64,000 bases of DNA from a virus. Position 1 is the stretch's first letter. Every line of letters starts with the position of its first letter. Location: IMG/VR virus record IMGVR_UViG_3300032282_006300, positions 1 through 64,000 of that record; one strand, 5' to 3'. The notes beneath the pieces were generated by a model. The model made no database searches. It worked only from the letters and a program-made list of their open reading frames with translations, and had not been told where the DNA came from. Shown here in pieces: positions 37,587-45,025 of this stretch. A program made the position numbers and the translations under genes.

Positions 37587-38235
37587 AGGACTGATCGTAG
37601 GTGGGATCGTCTTTGATCTCCCGATAGATTCTTTGGTAATCCATCTTTTCTTTGTAATGTTTTTCACACTGGGGTTGTGTTTGACCACTTGTTGTTACAT
37701 AGTCTGCGAATCTTTTCTCAGGACATTGTGAGCATTTTGTTTGGCTCAATAGTTCACTGGCGACTTTTACGGCGATCCGCGGGGTCTTCCCCTGATATTT
37801 CCCTTCAAGGATCCCGTGTTCGCGCACATGCTCGCGGGCGCGGTTGATCGTATCCTCGTTGGGGTCTTCATGTTCTTCGGGGTCTTGATCAGTCCGTGAC
37901 CAGTCCGCGTGATTAGTCTTGTCCGGGTCGATGCCCTTGTAGGGCAAGGGGTGCTTTCCAGCAGAGTCATAAGCATGCGTGTCGTCGTGCGCGAAGTAGT
38001 GCGATGGGACCTCCATCTTGTCGCCATCGCTGTCTGTCAAGACCCACCCCATCGCCCCGAAACGAAGAGAAGGCTTCTCGCGGATCAGTGCGTGAGCGTA
38101 TTCAAGGCAATTGCCGTGCTGCCAGTCGCGCCAGCCGTGGAGGTTGTATCCTCGCTCTTGGTAGTCCTTCTCCCATTCCGCAGTTTCTAGGCTGTCTTCA
38201 TTGTTTTCAGCGACTTTGTACCATAGGTTAGCCAT
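37576..38235 (-). CDS. WYKVA-tagged papain-fold-like protein, 219 aa
   Basis: Starts MANLWYKVAENN, the tag shared by four more proteins upstream. The body has a plausible Cys-His-Asp set: C43 (HGNCLEYAHALIREKP), H79 (VPSHYFAHDD), D90 (HAYDSAGKHPL), as in papain-like phage effector proteins where the last motif is 'Y/L-D-x-x-G'. A C-terminal zinc site follows (KCSQCPEKRF, QCEKHY), preceded by RIAVKVASELL, a second tag-like peptide. GGAGAAC upstream of ATG. Substrate unknown; the tag suggests delivery or packaging (inference). Confidence 0.65.
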   Translation of the reverse strand: MANLWYKVAENNEDSLETAEWEKDYQERGYNLHGWRDWQHGNCLEYAHALIREKPSLRFGAMGWVLTDSDGDKMEVPSHYFAHDDTHAYDSAGKHPLPYKGIDPDKTNHADWSRTDQDPEEHEDPNEDTINRAREHVREHGILEGKYQGKTPRIAVKVASELLSQTKCSQCPEKRFADYVTTSGQTQPQCEKHYKEKMDYQRIYREIKDDPTYDQSYDQ

Positions 38236-38277
38236 TATTGTTCTCCGTTATATTGAAAATACACAAGTAAAATTGCT

Positions 38278-39000
38278 TTAAAATTTCCATCCGACGTCTT
38301 GTCCAACGTAAGGGCTTGGACTTAAATGATGATTAATCCGGTTTTTAATACAACTAGAGGCATCTGGATCTAAACAACCATTTTTTTCTGCAAGCGTTCC
38401 ATCAAAAAGACCATTGTAAAGATTTCCACAACGAAGGCATTCATGTTCCCAACCATAATGTGTTTGTACGGGAATATGAAGCGAACTTTTCCAACCCTGT
38501 GATATTGTGCTTTTTAATTCAAAATGCGATCCTGTTTCGGGATCCTTTTCGGATCCGTTGGACCTTAAAGGAGATTGTTGCGCTTCTGCTCCATGTAACC
38601 ATGAACCTAAACCTTGTGTATGTAGATACATGGCTGGTCCAGAATTGTCGTGTTTTAAAATTCCACAATTTATGCCAACTAGGCCACCGTCACCATAAAT
38701 ACCATGTTTTCCGTATATAATCCTATTGTCGTTATGATTATATACGGAACCTTCTTTAAGAATATCTGATACATGTTTTTCGCAATGGTGACAATAATCT
38801 GTTCTGTCATCCATCAATGTGCTTAAATTTTCGCCTTTTAATGTTTCGAAACCTTTATGTATATGGCTCAAATATAAAGAAGGGTTATAAATATGGCGCA
38901 AAGCGGGCGCATTGTGAAACCTACCAATTGCTGGGTTATTATTAAGTTCAGAAACCCAACTTGGTGTATCTGAAGCGACTTTGTACCATAAATTACTCAT
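38278..39000 (-). CDS. WYKVA-tagged zinc protein, 240 aa
   Basis: Start taken at ATG 39000 (MSNLWYKVASD), which overlaps the upstream stop as TAATG; the longer frame to 39048 lies inside the neighbour. Cys/His pairs: YCHHCEKHVSDIL near residue 67 and HECLRCGNLY near 193, then CLDPDASSC. Body unlike its paralogues apart from the tag. Function unknown. Confidence 0.65.
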   Translation of the reverse strand: MSNLWYKVASDTPSWVSELNNNPAIGRFHNAPALRHIYNPSLYLSHIHKGFETLKGENLSTLMDDRTDYCHHCEKHVSDILKEGSVYNHNDNRIIYGKHGIYGDGGLVGINCGILKHDNSGPAMYLHTQGLGSWLHGAEAQQSPLRSNGSEKDPETGSHFELKSTISQGWKSSLHIPVQTHYGWEHECLRCGNLYNGLFDGTLAEKNGCLDPDASSCIKNRINHHLSPSPYVGQDVGWKF

Positions 39001-39692
39001 TATTGCTCCTCGCCTTTGAAAAGATATAAACCATTCTTTTGGCGCCATTCTGCTTCTGATCCTAGAAGGGTCTCTAGATCTCCTGCGGTACCATAGGCTT
39101 TTGCTTGTTCGTCAGAAATGTGACCCCCGGGCCAAAGGTCTTTATGGTGAACATAATCTCGGGTTTCCTCTAAAGTATCTTTAAAAGCATGTGGGGTGAA
39201 TATGTCATGTGCAATACAAGAATCAGGATGCCCCGTCGCTTTTACCATTTTTAATTTGTGTTCTTGGCATTCTTTTTGTGAATGTGGTCTGGCGGGCAAT
39301 ATGCTTCCCATAACACAAGTAGGACATTCAACGCCATTTATGTTATTTTTTCTTAATTCTTGAAAAGAAATGGGTTTTTCAATTGATCCACCACGTGAAT
39401 GTTTTAGAAATTTTTCTTTACATTCGTCTCTATTGCAAATAAAAAATTCATGACCAGACCCATTTTTTGCTACGTGGGCAATTTTATCTTGAGGGCTTCT
39501 CAAATGTGAAATATTTTCCCAATATTTATTTGCATATATTGTACGTTGTTTAGTATTTAATTCTCCAGCAACATCAAAAAATTTAAATTTACCTTCAATA
39601 GGAGCAGGTTCATTATCTTCGGGCACCCTTAACCAGTCTGGTTCTCTCATATGGTCACCATAATCAGCAACTTTGTACCATAGGTTACTCAT
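39000..39692 (-). CDS. WYKVA-tagged array paralogue, 230 aa
   Basis: Starts MSNLWYKVADYGD. Contains the shared core: ISFQELR, then CPTC, then ILPARPHSQKEC, and C-terminal HISDEQAKAYGTAGDLETLL. Additional Cys sites (CNRDECKEKF). Start overlaps the previous gene's end by ATGA order at the 39689 junction. The conserved PxRPHSxxEC motif is probably part of a zinc site. Function unknown; no known family recognised. Confidence 0.68.
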   Translation of the reverse strand: MSNLWYKVADYGDHMREPDWLRVPEDNEPAPIEGKFKFFDVAGELNTKQRTIYANKYWENISHLRSPQDKIAHVAKNGSGHEFFICNRDECKEKFLKHSRGGSIEKPISFQELRKNNINGVECPTCVMGSILPARPHSQKECQEHKLKMVKATGHPDSCIAHDIFTPHAFKDTLEETRDYVHHKDLWPGGHISDEQAKAYGTAGDLETLLGSEAEWRQKNGLYLFKGEEQ

Positions 39693-40414
39693 GATTTATT
39701 TCTCCCACCTAAATTGATGGGCAGATTGTTTTTTACACGGTATTCTGCTTCTGATCCTAGAAGTACTTCTAGGTCTCCTGAAGTACCATAGGCTTTTACC
39801 TGTTCATCTGTAATGTGACCTTGTGGAAAAGCATGTTTGGGGTCAAAACCTCCGTGGTTAATGCATGATCCCTCATACGAACCATGTTGGCATTTATGGA
39901 AATAAATTCCTTCTGGTCTAAGTTGACAAGTGGCCAAACAGTTTCCTTTTTTTTGTGGCCTACCATTAGGTTTACATTCTTTTTCCGAATGTGGTCTTGA
40001 AGGTAAAATTGTGGTTGCGCAATTAAGACACTGAGGAAAAATATTATCCGCTCCTGCTTTATAAATTGGGCTGTAGTCGTTGTTTTGTTCTTGTCTTAAT
40101 TCTTGAAAAGAAACAGGTTTTAAATTGCTATATTTTAAACCACTTACCTTGTCTCTAAAATCATTTTTTTCTACTTCTGGCAAACATGTTCTGTGAATCA
40201 ACGCTTTATAAGGAAAATGACTATCTTTAATATCGGCCGAATATGCAACTGTATTATCTCGACCCATTGATGATAGATTTTTCCAATAGTTTTCATGATG
40301 TTTTTCAGCATCAGTACGGTTGTATTTTAATAAAACCCAAAGATTGGGGTCTAATTGTTGATGCCTACCGCTTAAATTAGAATATTCAGCGACTTTGTAC
40401 CAGAGGTTAGCCAT
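39689..40414 (-). CDS. WYKVA-tagged array paralogue, 241 aa
   Basis: Starts MANLWYKVAEYSN. Same core: VSFQELR, CLNC, ILPSRPHSEKEC, and HITDEQVKAYGTSGDLEVLL, with an extra Cys-rich insert (CLATCQLRPEGIYFHKCQHG). Nearest relative is 39000-39692. TAATG overlap with the gene upstream. Function unknown. Confidence 0.68.
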   Translation of the reverse strand: MANLWYKVAEYSNLSGRHQQLDPNLWVLLKYNRTDAEKHHENYWKNLSSMGRDNTVAYSADIKDSHFPYKALIHRTCLPEVEKNDFRDKVSGLKYSNLKPVSFQELRQEQNNDYSPIYKAGADNIFPQCLNCATTILPSRPHSEKECKPNGRPQKKGNCLATCQLRPEGIYFHKCQHGSYEGSCINHGGFDPKHAFPQGHITDEQVKAYGTSGDLEVLLGSEAEYRVKNNLPINLGGRNKS

Positions 40415-40986
40415 TAGAAAACCCTGCCCTTGGGTTCAATATTTTCACGGGCCTGTATTTCATGTTCTTTTGCTAGGTATACTTCGGCGTCTCCGGATAC
40501 CCCTAAATGATCGGTAATATCTGGTGAATTTTCAGGCAAATGGTTTTTGCATTGAGTTGTCCATCCATCTGGATGCGATTCAAGTTCGCATTCTGATTTT
40601 TTATGTGGTCGGCCTTTAAGAATTGGCTGATAACATTCTGAGCACTGAGTTGTATGGGGTGTACTTTTTCTTACATCAGCAAAAGATAAGGATTTTTTTT
40701 CATCTTCATAAAGCCAATTAGATGTGTCACACTGAGGGTGAAAAAAATTACCACGAAATGTTTTAGCAAAAGGTTGTTTCGGATTTTGTACCCAACTATC
40801 TAAATTTGAATAATAATTGTCCATACCTTCGGCATTGAGAGGGGCAATACGACCTTTTTCCCCTTTCCAAAGAGCGGGAAATTCTTCATCATGACTATCT
40901 CCCTGAACGTGGGGGTGCGGTGACCAATATTGAAACCCGTCAAGAAACGGGCTGATTTCACTGGTTTTGTACCATAAATTACTCAT
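40414..40986 (-). CDS. WYKT-tagged array paralogue, 190 aa
   Basis: Starts MSNLWYKTSEIS, a variant tag. Core: LSFADVR, CSECYQPILKGRPHKKSEC, then DITDHLGVSGDAEVYL. Overlaps its upstream neighbour by ATGA. Function unknown. Confidence 0.66.
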   Translation of the reverse strand: MSNLWYKTSEISPFLDGFQYWSPHPHVQGDSHDEEFPALWKGEKGRIAPLNAEGMDNYYSNLDSWVQNPKQPFAKTFRGNFFHPQCDTSNWLYEDEKKSLSFADVRKSTPHTTQCSECYQPILKGRPHKKSECELESHPDGWTTQCKNHLPENSPDITDHLGVSGDAEVYLAKEHEIQARENIEPKGRVF

Positions 40987-41441
40987 GGGTTCTTATTCAT
41001 TCTGCTAACTTCAGGGATTGTTTCTTTTGCATCTTCGTATCCCCCCCAATATCCATATGCTCTGGGATCATCTTCAGAAATATGGGGTTCTTCACAATAA
41101 CTCTCATCTTGTTCACACTCTGAGTCAAGATGGGGACGTTCGGGTACAATCATTTTTCCACATTTATCGCAGTCATAACCGTGAGGCAATTTGACACGCA
41201 ATTCTTTAAATGAGATTCCTGTTGTGTCTTTGTATTTAGGTCCACATTTTTTACAAAAAACACCGTCTCCCACAAAAGCGTAAGGACCTTCTTCATTTTT
41301 TACTTGGTCTGGAAATGAATGTTGTAAAGAATGGTGTTCAACAGAACCGCATTCGGTGCAAGGATGAAATTGAAATATTCCGGAAGCAGATTTAAAATTA
41401 AAATTTAAACTGTGCAAGGAGAGCCAATAGTCATTGTTCAT
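40983..41441 (-). CDS. Untagged array paralogue, 152 aa
   Basis: Lacks the NLWYK start (MNNDYWLSLHSLNFNFKSAS) but has the core ISFKELR, CDKCGKMIVPERPHLDSEC, PHISEDDPRAYGY, plus two further CxxC pairs (CTECGS, CKKCGP). First gene of the array; the NFKSA peptide could be a diverged tag. Function unknown. Confidence 0.66.
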   Translation of the reverse strand: MNNDYWLSLHSLNFNFKSASGIFQFHPCTECGSVEHHSLQHSFPDQVKNEEGPYAFVGDGVFCKKCGPKYKDTTGISFKELRVKLPHGYDCDKCGKMIVPERPHLDSECEQDESYCEEPHISEDDPRAYGYWGGYEDAKETIPEVSRMNKNP

Positions 41442-41493
41442 TAAAAATCCCCTCGGATAACGGTCTATACCATTTAAACCGCTGTTTTAGAGG

Positions 41494-41721
41494 CTAGAAC
41501 AGGCCGGTGGCTTTTTCTTTTGCTGGGGCATCAAAGACCCGAATTACCAATTCACAGGGGTCTCCCCCATCTTCCCACTCTTTGGCCTCTTCCTCGGTGA
41601 AATACTCATATCCACCATCGTGGGTATTGCAATAAGGCTCGGAAATCCAATTATTCTCAATTCCGATGCGTATCCAGTCAATAAAATCGGGTTCGTTATT
41701 GTTCTTGGCATGCTTAGCCAT
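41494..41721 (-). CDS. Hypothetical acidic protein, 75 aa
   Basis: ATG 41721 (MAKHAKNNNEPDFIDWIRIG) with AGGCCC upstream; YFTEEEAKEWEDGGDPCELV. Upstream extension to 41808 would cover the tiny membrane genes. Function unknown. Confidence 0.58.
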   Translation of the reverse strand: MAKHAKNNNEPDFIDWIRIGIENNWISEPYCNTHDGGYEYFTEEEAKEWEDGGDPCELVIRVFDAPAKEKATGLF

Positions 41722-41759
41722 AATGGGCCTTTCTGAAGCGGAAGATTGTGTGCTGATTT

Positions 41760-41837
41760 TTAATGCTGGTCCAGCCAATAAAAAAATGCCATCATCAATA
41801 CTGAACATAGTCCAATTACAATACCTGAAATATTCAT
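41760..41837 (-). CDS. Tiny single-span membrane peptide, 25 aa
   Basis: MNISGIVIGLCSVLMMAFFY then WLDQH, overlapping the stop of the preceding tiny gene (TAATG). One predicted membrane span. Too short for family assignment. Confidence 0.45.
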   Translation of the reverse strand: MNISGIVIGLCSVLMMAFFYWLDQH

Positions 41838-41920
41838 TACACGTCCTTACCGATCTTGTATGCCATGTAGCAGGTTACAACAACAATAATGGCAATAAAA
41901 ACAACAACAATTGAGTTCAT
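41837..41920 (-). CDS. Tiny single-span membrane peptide, 27 aa
   Basis: MNSIVVVFIAIIVVVTCYMA then YKIGKDV: a single span with a positive C-terminus (N-out type). Starts after AAGGAATC and is coupled to the next tiny gene. Confidence 0.5.
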   Translation of the reverse strand: MNSIVVVFIAIIVVVTCYMAYKIGKDV

Positions 41921-41939
41921 GATTCCTTCAAATCTAAGA

Positions 41940-41988
41940 CTAGGACAACCCCACCACAACAAGAAGGAAAAAGATGGGGTCGCCCTAG
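41940..41988 (-). terminator. 14-bp hairpin between lipoprotein and membrane-peptide genes
   Basis: 41940-41953 pairs with 41975-41988 (two G-T pairs), loop rich in pyrimidines. The T-tract is weak; may be a terminator or RNA-processing site. Confidence 0.5.
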
Positions 41989-41993
41989 TGGTC

Positions 41994-42392
41994 TTAAGTC
42001 AGACTTGCAATGTCTGATTCATATTCTGGGCAAAATGCCGCGACTGATGCTCCCACAAGGGTTCCTGCTTCTGAAGCAGAAAAACCATTGTCAATGATTA
42101 TATTGCCGACCTGGATCAATCCTGCACCAGAGTCAAGCGCTGAACATACTGCTTTTCCGAGACGGAGAGCGGTAGCATCATCAACACTGCCAAACTCGCT
42201 TTGGATAAGAGTCAAAAAAGCCTGTTCGTTGATATCATTGTTGCTGACAACAGGGGGGTCATATGGCACAGGTGCAGGTGCTTGTGCTTGTGGTGCTGGC
42301 TGTGGTGCAGGTGTGGGCGCTGGCGTTGAAGAACATCCCGCGATCAAAAATGCTACAGCGACAATGGCTGAGCCTAATGCAATTTTCTTCAC
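41994..42392 (-). CDS. DUF732-like lipoprotein, 132 aa
   Basis: Signal peptide with lipobox LIAGC (Cys 20) then a Pro/Ala linker (APTPAPQPAPQAQAPAPVPY) and a domain with two Cys (KAVCSALDSGAGLIQ; VAAFCPEYESDI) matching DUF732, common in mycobacterial lipoproteins. Expected to be anchored on the outer face of the membrane. A phage lipoprotein could block superinfection (inference). Coupled to the glycosylase gene by ATGA. Confidence 0.75.
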   Translation of the reverse strand: MKKIALGSAIVAVAFLIAGCSSTPAPTPAPQPAPQAQAPAPVPYDPPVVSNNDINEQAFLTLIQSEFGSVDDATALRLGKAVCSALDSGAGLIQVGNIIIDNGFSASEAGTLVGASVAAFCPEYESDIASLT

Positions 42393-42856
42393 GAACTTAC
42401 CTTATTTTCTATGTGGGTTGGCCAGTAATACGAACACCGATCACAACAAACATGCTCCGTGTAAATCTCTGACTCATATTGATATTGAGGATAGTGCTCA
42501 GGGAACTTGATAAACAAGCGACCCCTATGGGTGATTTTGACGCTATCGTTATTCAGCCATTGTGGGGCTGAAGTTTTGGTAAAATGTGTATCATACACAT
42601 CTTCAATTTTTTCAAGCAAATCTGTTTTATACCCACGGTTGGAGATTTCACGGTAGATTGCTTTGGTGTAATCAAGCAAACTGGATTCGTGACCTTTCCA
42701 CATAAGGCATGCTGGATGGTTGCGCCAGCCTTTGGTAAGACCAGCATTGACCCGAAGAATTTGGTAAGACTCAAGTCCTTGCTTGTTTAATCGCTTAACA
42801 TCAAGCACTTTTGCTGATTCATCAAAATCAATGCCACCCGGCATAAAAGTTTGCAT
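42389..42856 (-). CDS. Pyrimidine-dimer DNA glycosylase-like protein
   Basis: 155 aa with MQTFMPGGIDFDESAKVLDV, KRLNKQGLESYQILRV, WRNHPACLMWKGHE and YREISNRGYK: the order of motifs of the actinobacterial/T4 DenV-type family (Pyr_excise, PF03013). These enzymes cut UV-induced cyclobutane dimers. Helps phage DNA repair. The C-terminal Cys pair (VCCDRCSYYW) is unusual. Overlaps both neighbours. Confidence 0.8.
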   Translation of the reverse strand: MQTFMPGGIDFDESAKVLDVKRLNKQGLESYQILRVNAGLTKGWRNHPACLMWKGHESSLLDYTKAIYREISNRGYKTDLLEKIEDVYDTHFTKTSAPQWLNNDSVKITHRGRLFIKFPEHYPQYQYESEIYTEHVCCDRCSYYWPTHIENKVSS

Positions 42857-43029
42857 TAATTAACTCCATAAATGTATCGGCTGATTACTGTACCAAGAAA
42901 GGCGCAGATGATTAATCCTATCGGAAAACCAATAATTAATGGCAAGTTGGCCCATACTAATGCCGCGATACATCCCGCCAACAAGACTAATGTCAAACTT
43001 GCAATAAATTTTCCAATTTCAAGAAACAT
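42856..43029 (-). CDS. Small two-span membrane protein, 57 aa
   Basis: Two hydrophobic spans (FIASLTLVLLAGCIAALVWA; LIIGFPIGLIICAFLGTVIS). Overlaps both neighbouring genes as TAATG, which supports it. Function unknown. Confidence 0.58.
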   Translation of the reverse strand: MFLEIGKFIASLTLVLLAGCIAALVWANLPLIIGFPIGLIICAFLGTVISRYIYGVN

Positions 43030-43361
43030 TAGACATCCTTGCGGGAAAGGTGGGAAATTTCACCGGAATGCCAATTGATGTTTTCGGCAAGTTTTTTCAA
43101 TTGTTCTGACATTAGGGATTCTGGGTTATTCTTAATTTTGTAGAAAGAATGAAGAAACTGGTCAACAAACTCGTAGGGGACAGTGATTGCATTTTCATTG
43201 ACCTCAATACGAATTGAATAAATATCATTGTTGAAAATTTCGCCATCAACATCCAAAACGATGTTGCGAAGTGCAAAAATTTTCATGGAGTGGTTAGAAT
43301 TTTCTGAAAAAACAAGTTCTTGTTCAAACATCAAAGAGTTACCATCAAAATTCTTAATCAT
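43029..43361 (-). CDS. Hypothetical protein, 110 aa
   Basis: MIKNFDGNSLMFEQELVFSE, beta-rich first half then helical FVDQFLHSFYKIKNN. Stop overlaps the next start. Function unknown. Confidence 0.6.
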   Translation of the reverse strand: MIKNFDGNSLMFEQELVFSENSNHSMKIFALRNIVLDVDGEIFNNDIYSIRIEVNENAITVPYEFVDQFLHSFYKIKNNPESLMSEQLKKLAENINWHSGEISHLSRKDV

Positions 43362-43369
43362 TGTTTTCC

Positions 43370-43546
43370 TTAGCGGTTGAATTTGTTTATTACTGGTGAC
43401 TCACCGTAATGACAACACTCATTGTTGGTGTGAGTGACGCCACAAGTGACCTTAGTGATTCCAGAAGGAAGAATATAGTATACTTTAAAACACTTGGGGC
43501 AAACCCAAGACGGCCAATCTGATTCATCCTTCTGTAAACTACTCAT
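43370..43546 (-). CDS. Small zinc-ribbon protein, 58 aa
   Basis: WVCPKCFKVYYIL, TCGVTHTNNECCHYGE: CxxC plus CxxxxxxxxxCC. Start overlaps the previous stop (ATGA). Function unknown. Confidence 0.6.
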   Translation of the reverse strand: MSSLQKDESDWPSWVCPKCFKVYYILPSGITKVTCGVTHTNNECCHYGESPVINKFNR

Positions 43547-43716
43547 TGTTCTTGGCGATCCTTAGAATGCTGAATTAAATGCCAAGACCAAGCGTAAGGA
43601 CCAAACTGCCCGAAACCATCTCCTTGGGTTTCAATCATAGATTTGGTCCATCCATGATTATTAACGAGATGATCGTTTAATTCTTTTTGTCGAATCAATG
43701 TGTGTTCGTTTTTCAT
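43543..43716 (-). CDS. Hypothetical protein, 57 aa
   Basis: MKNEHTLIRQKELNDHLVNN, then GQFGPYAWSWHLIQHSKDRQ: short, aromatic. Between the DUF6011-like gene and the zinc-ribbon gene, coupled to the latter. Confidence 0.55.
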   Translation of the reverse strand: MKNEHTLIRQKELNDHLVNNHGWTKSMIETQGDGFGQFGPYAWSWHLIQHSKDRQEQ

Positions 43717-44292
43717 TTATACCTTCTTTGCACATTCTGGACCAAGTCCTGAATGCAAACTAGATGGGACGGTTAATTGGCGGTTACAAAGAGAACAGCG
43801 ACCTGAAATCTTTGCATATTTTTCTCTGGCGGGGTTTGGATCTTTTATCACAGATTGGATGTCTGCGAGCAATAGCGTATCATCTTTAAAACGTTTCCAT
43901 ACCCTTATTTCGACATTGTTTTGAGTTTTTTGTAAATGTCCGAAATTGGTGTATTTGTCCTTTTCTCCCGTATTGTCTAGATATCCAACAATTTGGGTAT
44001 CTGGCATAAAATCGTCGTCTTTATCTTGTGTGCGTATGCGAAAAGTGGTCTTAGAGCCATCCAGACGTACTACAGTGTAAAAACCCTCTGAGAAGCCGTA
44101 GGATGCGTTCTGAGACGTTTTCTGGCAATCTGCGTGCTCAACCCTCCATTCGCCTACTTCTCCAAAGAGAAAGCCTTCTCCGGCTTTTACGGGGGCATTA
44201 CACTTAGCGCAACGAGAATCAAAACGGTTGCGCCTAGATGCTTCTTTGGGGCGGGTGGCAAAAGGGCTACTAAATGCTGGTTTGGCGGTCAT
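43717..44292 (-). CDS. DUF6011-like zinc-binding protein, 191 aa
   Basis: ATG 44292 is used because the longer frame (44340) enters a terminator hairpin; no SD, so translation may be leaderless. N-terminal site CAKCNAPVKAGEGFLF then HADC; C-terminal GRCSLCNRQLTVPSSLHSGL, GPECAKK is the DUF6011 signature. Between them an alkaline beta region (TVVRLDGSKTTFRIRTQDK) that resembles helicase-linked 'SHL' domains. Function unknown. Confidence 0.65.
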   Translation of the reverse strand: MTAKPAFSSPFATRPKEASRRNRFDSRCAKCNAPVKAGEGFLFGEVGEWRVEHADCQKTSQNASYGFSEGFYTVVRLDGSKTTFRIRTQDKDDDFMPDTQIVGYLDNTGEKDKYTNFGHLQKTQNNVEIRVWKRFKDDTLLLADIQSVIKDPNPAREKYAKISGRCSLCNRQLTVPSSLHSGLGPECAKKV

Positions 44293-44317
44293 GGCACAAT
44301 GATTGCACAAATTTGAG

Positions 44318-44356
44318 CAAAAAGCAAAGATGCTGGCCAATTTTATCAGCCAGCAC
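44318..44356 (-). terminator. Hairpin terminator upstream of the DUF6011-like gene
   Basis: TGCTGGC and GCCAGCA (7 bp, 11-nt loop) followed by CTTTGCTTTTTGC. Closes the operon of the two membrane proteins. Confidence 0.6.
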
Positions 44357-44372
44357 CTTTTTAGATATTCTA

Positions 44373-44603
44373 CTATTTTTTAATGTTGTTCAATTCATCG
44401 TGACTTGGGTGTTCAGATACCTTACCTATTTCTGGGTTTTTGGGGTCAAAATAAGCAACCAACGTTCGCAAAAAGGCAATACACACAGCCACTGCGATTA
44501 CTTTAACCCAAGGTACATCTTCTACAACAAAAAATGATACTGGCAAAAGTGTCAGCAATGTTGAAAAAAAGGTTGTAAGTGATGATCGAATTAGCATCGT
44601 CAT
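44373..44603 (-). CDS. Two-span membrane protein, 76 aa (holin-like candidate)
   Basis: Spans at about 8-26 and 32-50 (SLTTFFSTLLTLLPVSFFVV; VKVIAVAVCIAFLRTLVAYF) with a charged tail, as in class II holins; starts as TAATG. No endolysin is in the window, so the holin label is tentative. Confidence 0.55.
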   Translation of the reverse strand: MTMLIRSSLTTFFSTLLTLLPVSFFVVEDVPWVKVIAVAVCIAFLRTLVAYFDPKNPEIGKVSEHPSHDELNNIKK

Positions 44604-44917
44604 TACCTACCTGAATTATCTAGTCGCTCCATAATCCAAAGTTGACGTTCTTCTATACGTTGCATTCTTTCGCATAAATCTTCCATCATTTGGTCACGGT
44701 TCATGGTTAATTCAATTTGTCTTTTCCAACGAGCATAAAGACGGCCAACTCCTGCACCAATGGTTGCAAGACTGACTACAATTGCTGTGATTAAATATGC
44801 ACTACTTACAAAATCATCGTTACTGATTGCTACCCCTACGGCTAACGGAGCGCCACTAGCAATGGCCCCCGTAATACTTAATAAAATTGTGGCTTCGCCT
44901 GAGTCAGTGCCACGCAT
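44603..44917 (-). CDS. Two-span membrane protein with coiled coil, 104 aa
   Basis: Spans about 9-30 and 38-58 (ILLSITGAIASGAPLAVGVA; AYLITAIVVSLATIGAGVG), then WKRQIELTMNRDQMMEDLCE and RMQRIEERQLWIMERLD, a helical coil. Coupled to the next membrane gene. Possible holin or antiholin pair; unproven. Confidence 0.55.
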   Translation of the reverse strand: MRGTDSGEATILLSITGAIASGAPLAVGVAISNDDFVSSAYLITAIVVSLATIGAGVGRLYARWKRQIELTMNRDQMMEDLCERMQRIEERQLWIMERLDNSGR

Positions 44918-44918
44918 T

Positions 44919-44963
44919 TTAACAGTCCGTAAGGTGCAGGGGGGAGTTTTTGTTTTTCAACAT
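44919..44963 (-). CDS. 14-codon leader peptide upstream of membrane genes
   Basis: MLKNKNSPLHLTDC with an excellent SD (GGGGAGG) ends 1 nt before ATG 44917, whose own SD is lacking. It would let ribosomes restart at the membrane gene. Confidence 0.4.
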   Translation of the reverse strand: MLKNKNSPLHLTDC

Positions 44964-45025
44964 ATTATCCTCCCCGAAATGGTATTTACAATCATTAGTG
45001 GTATTTAGTCCCGCCTACACAGGCG

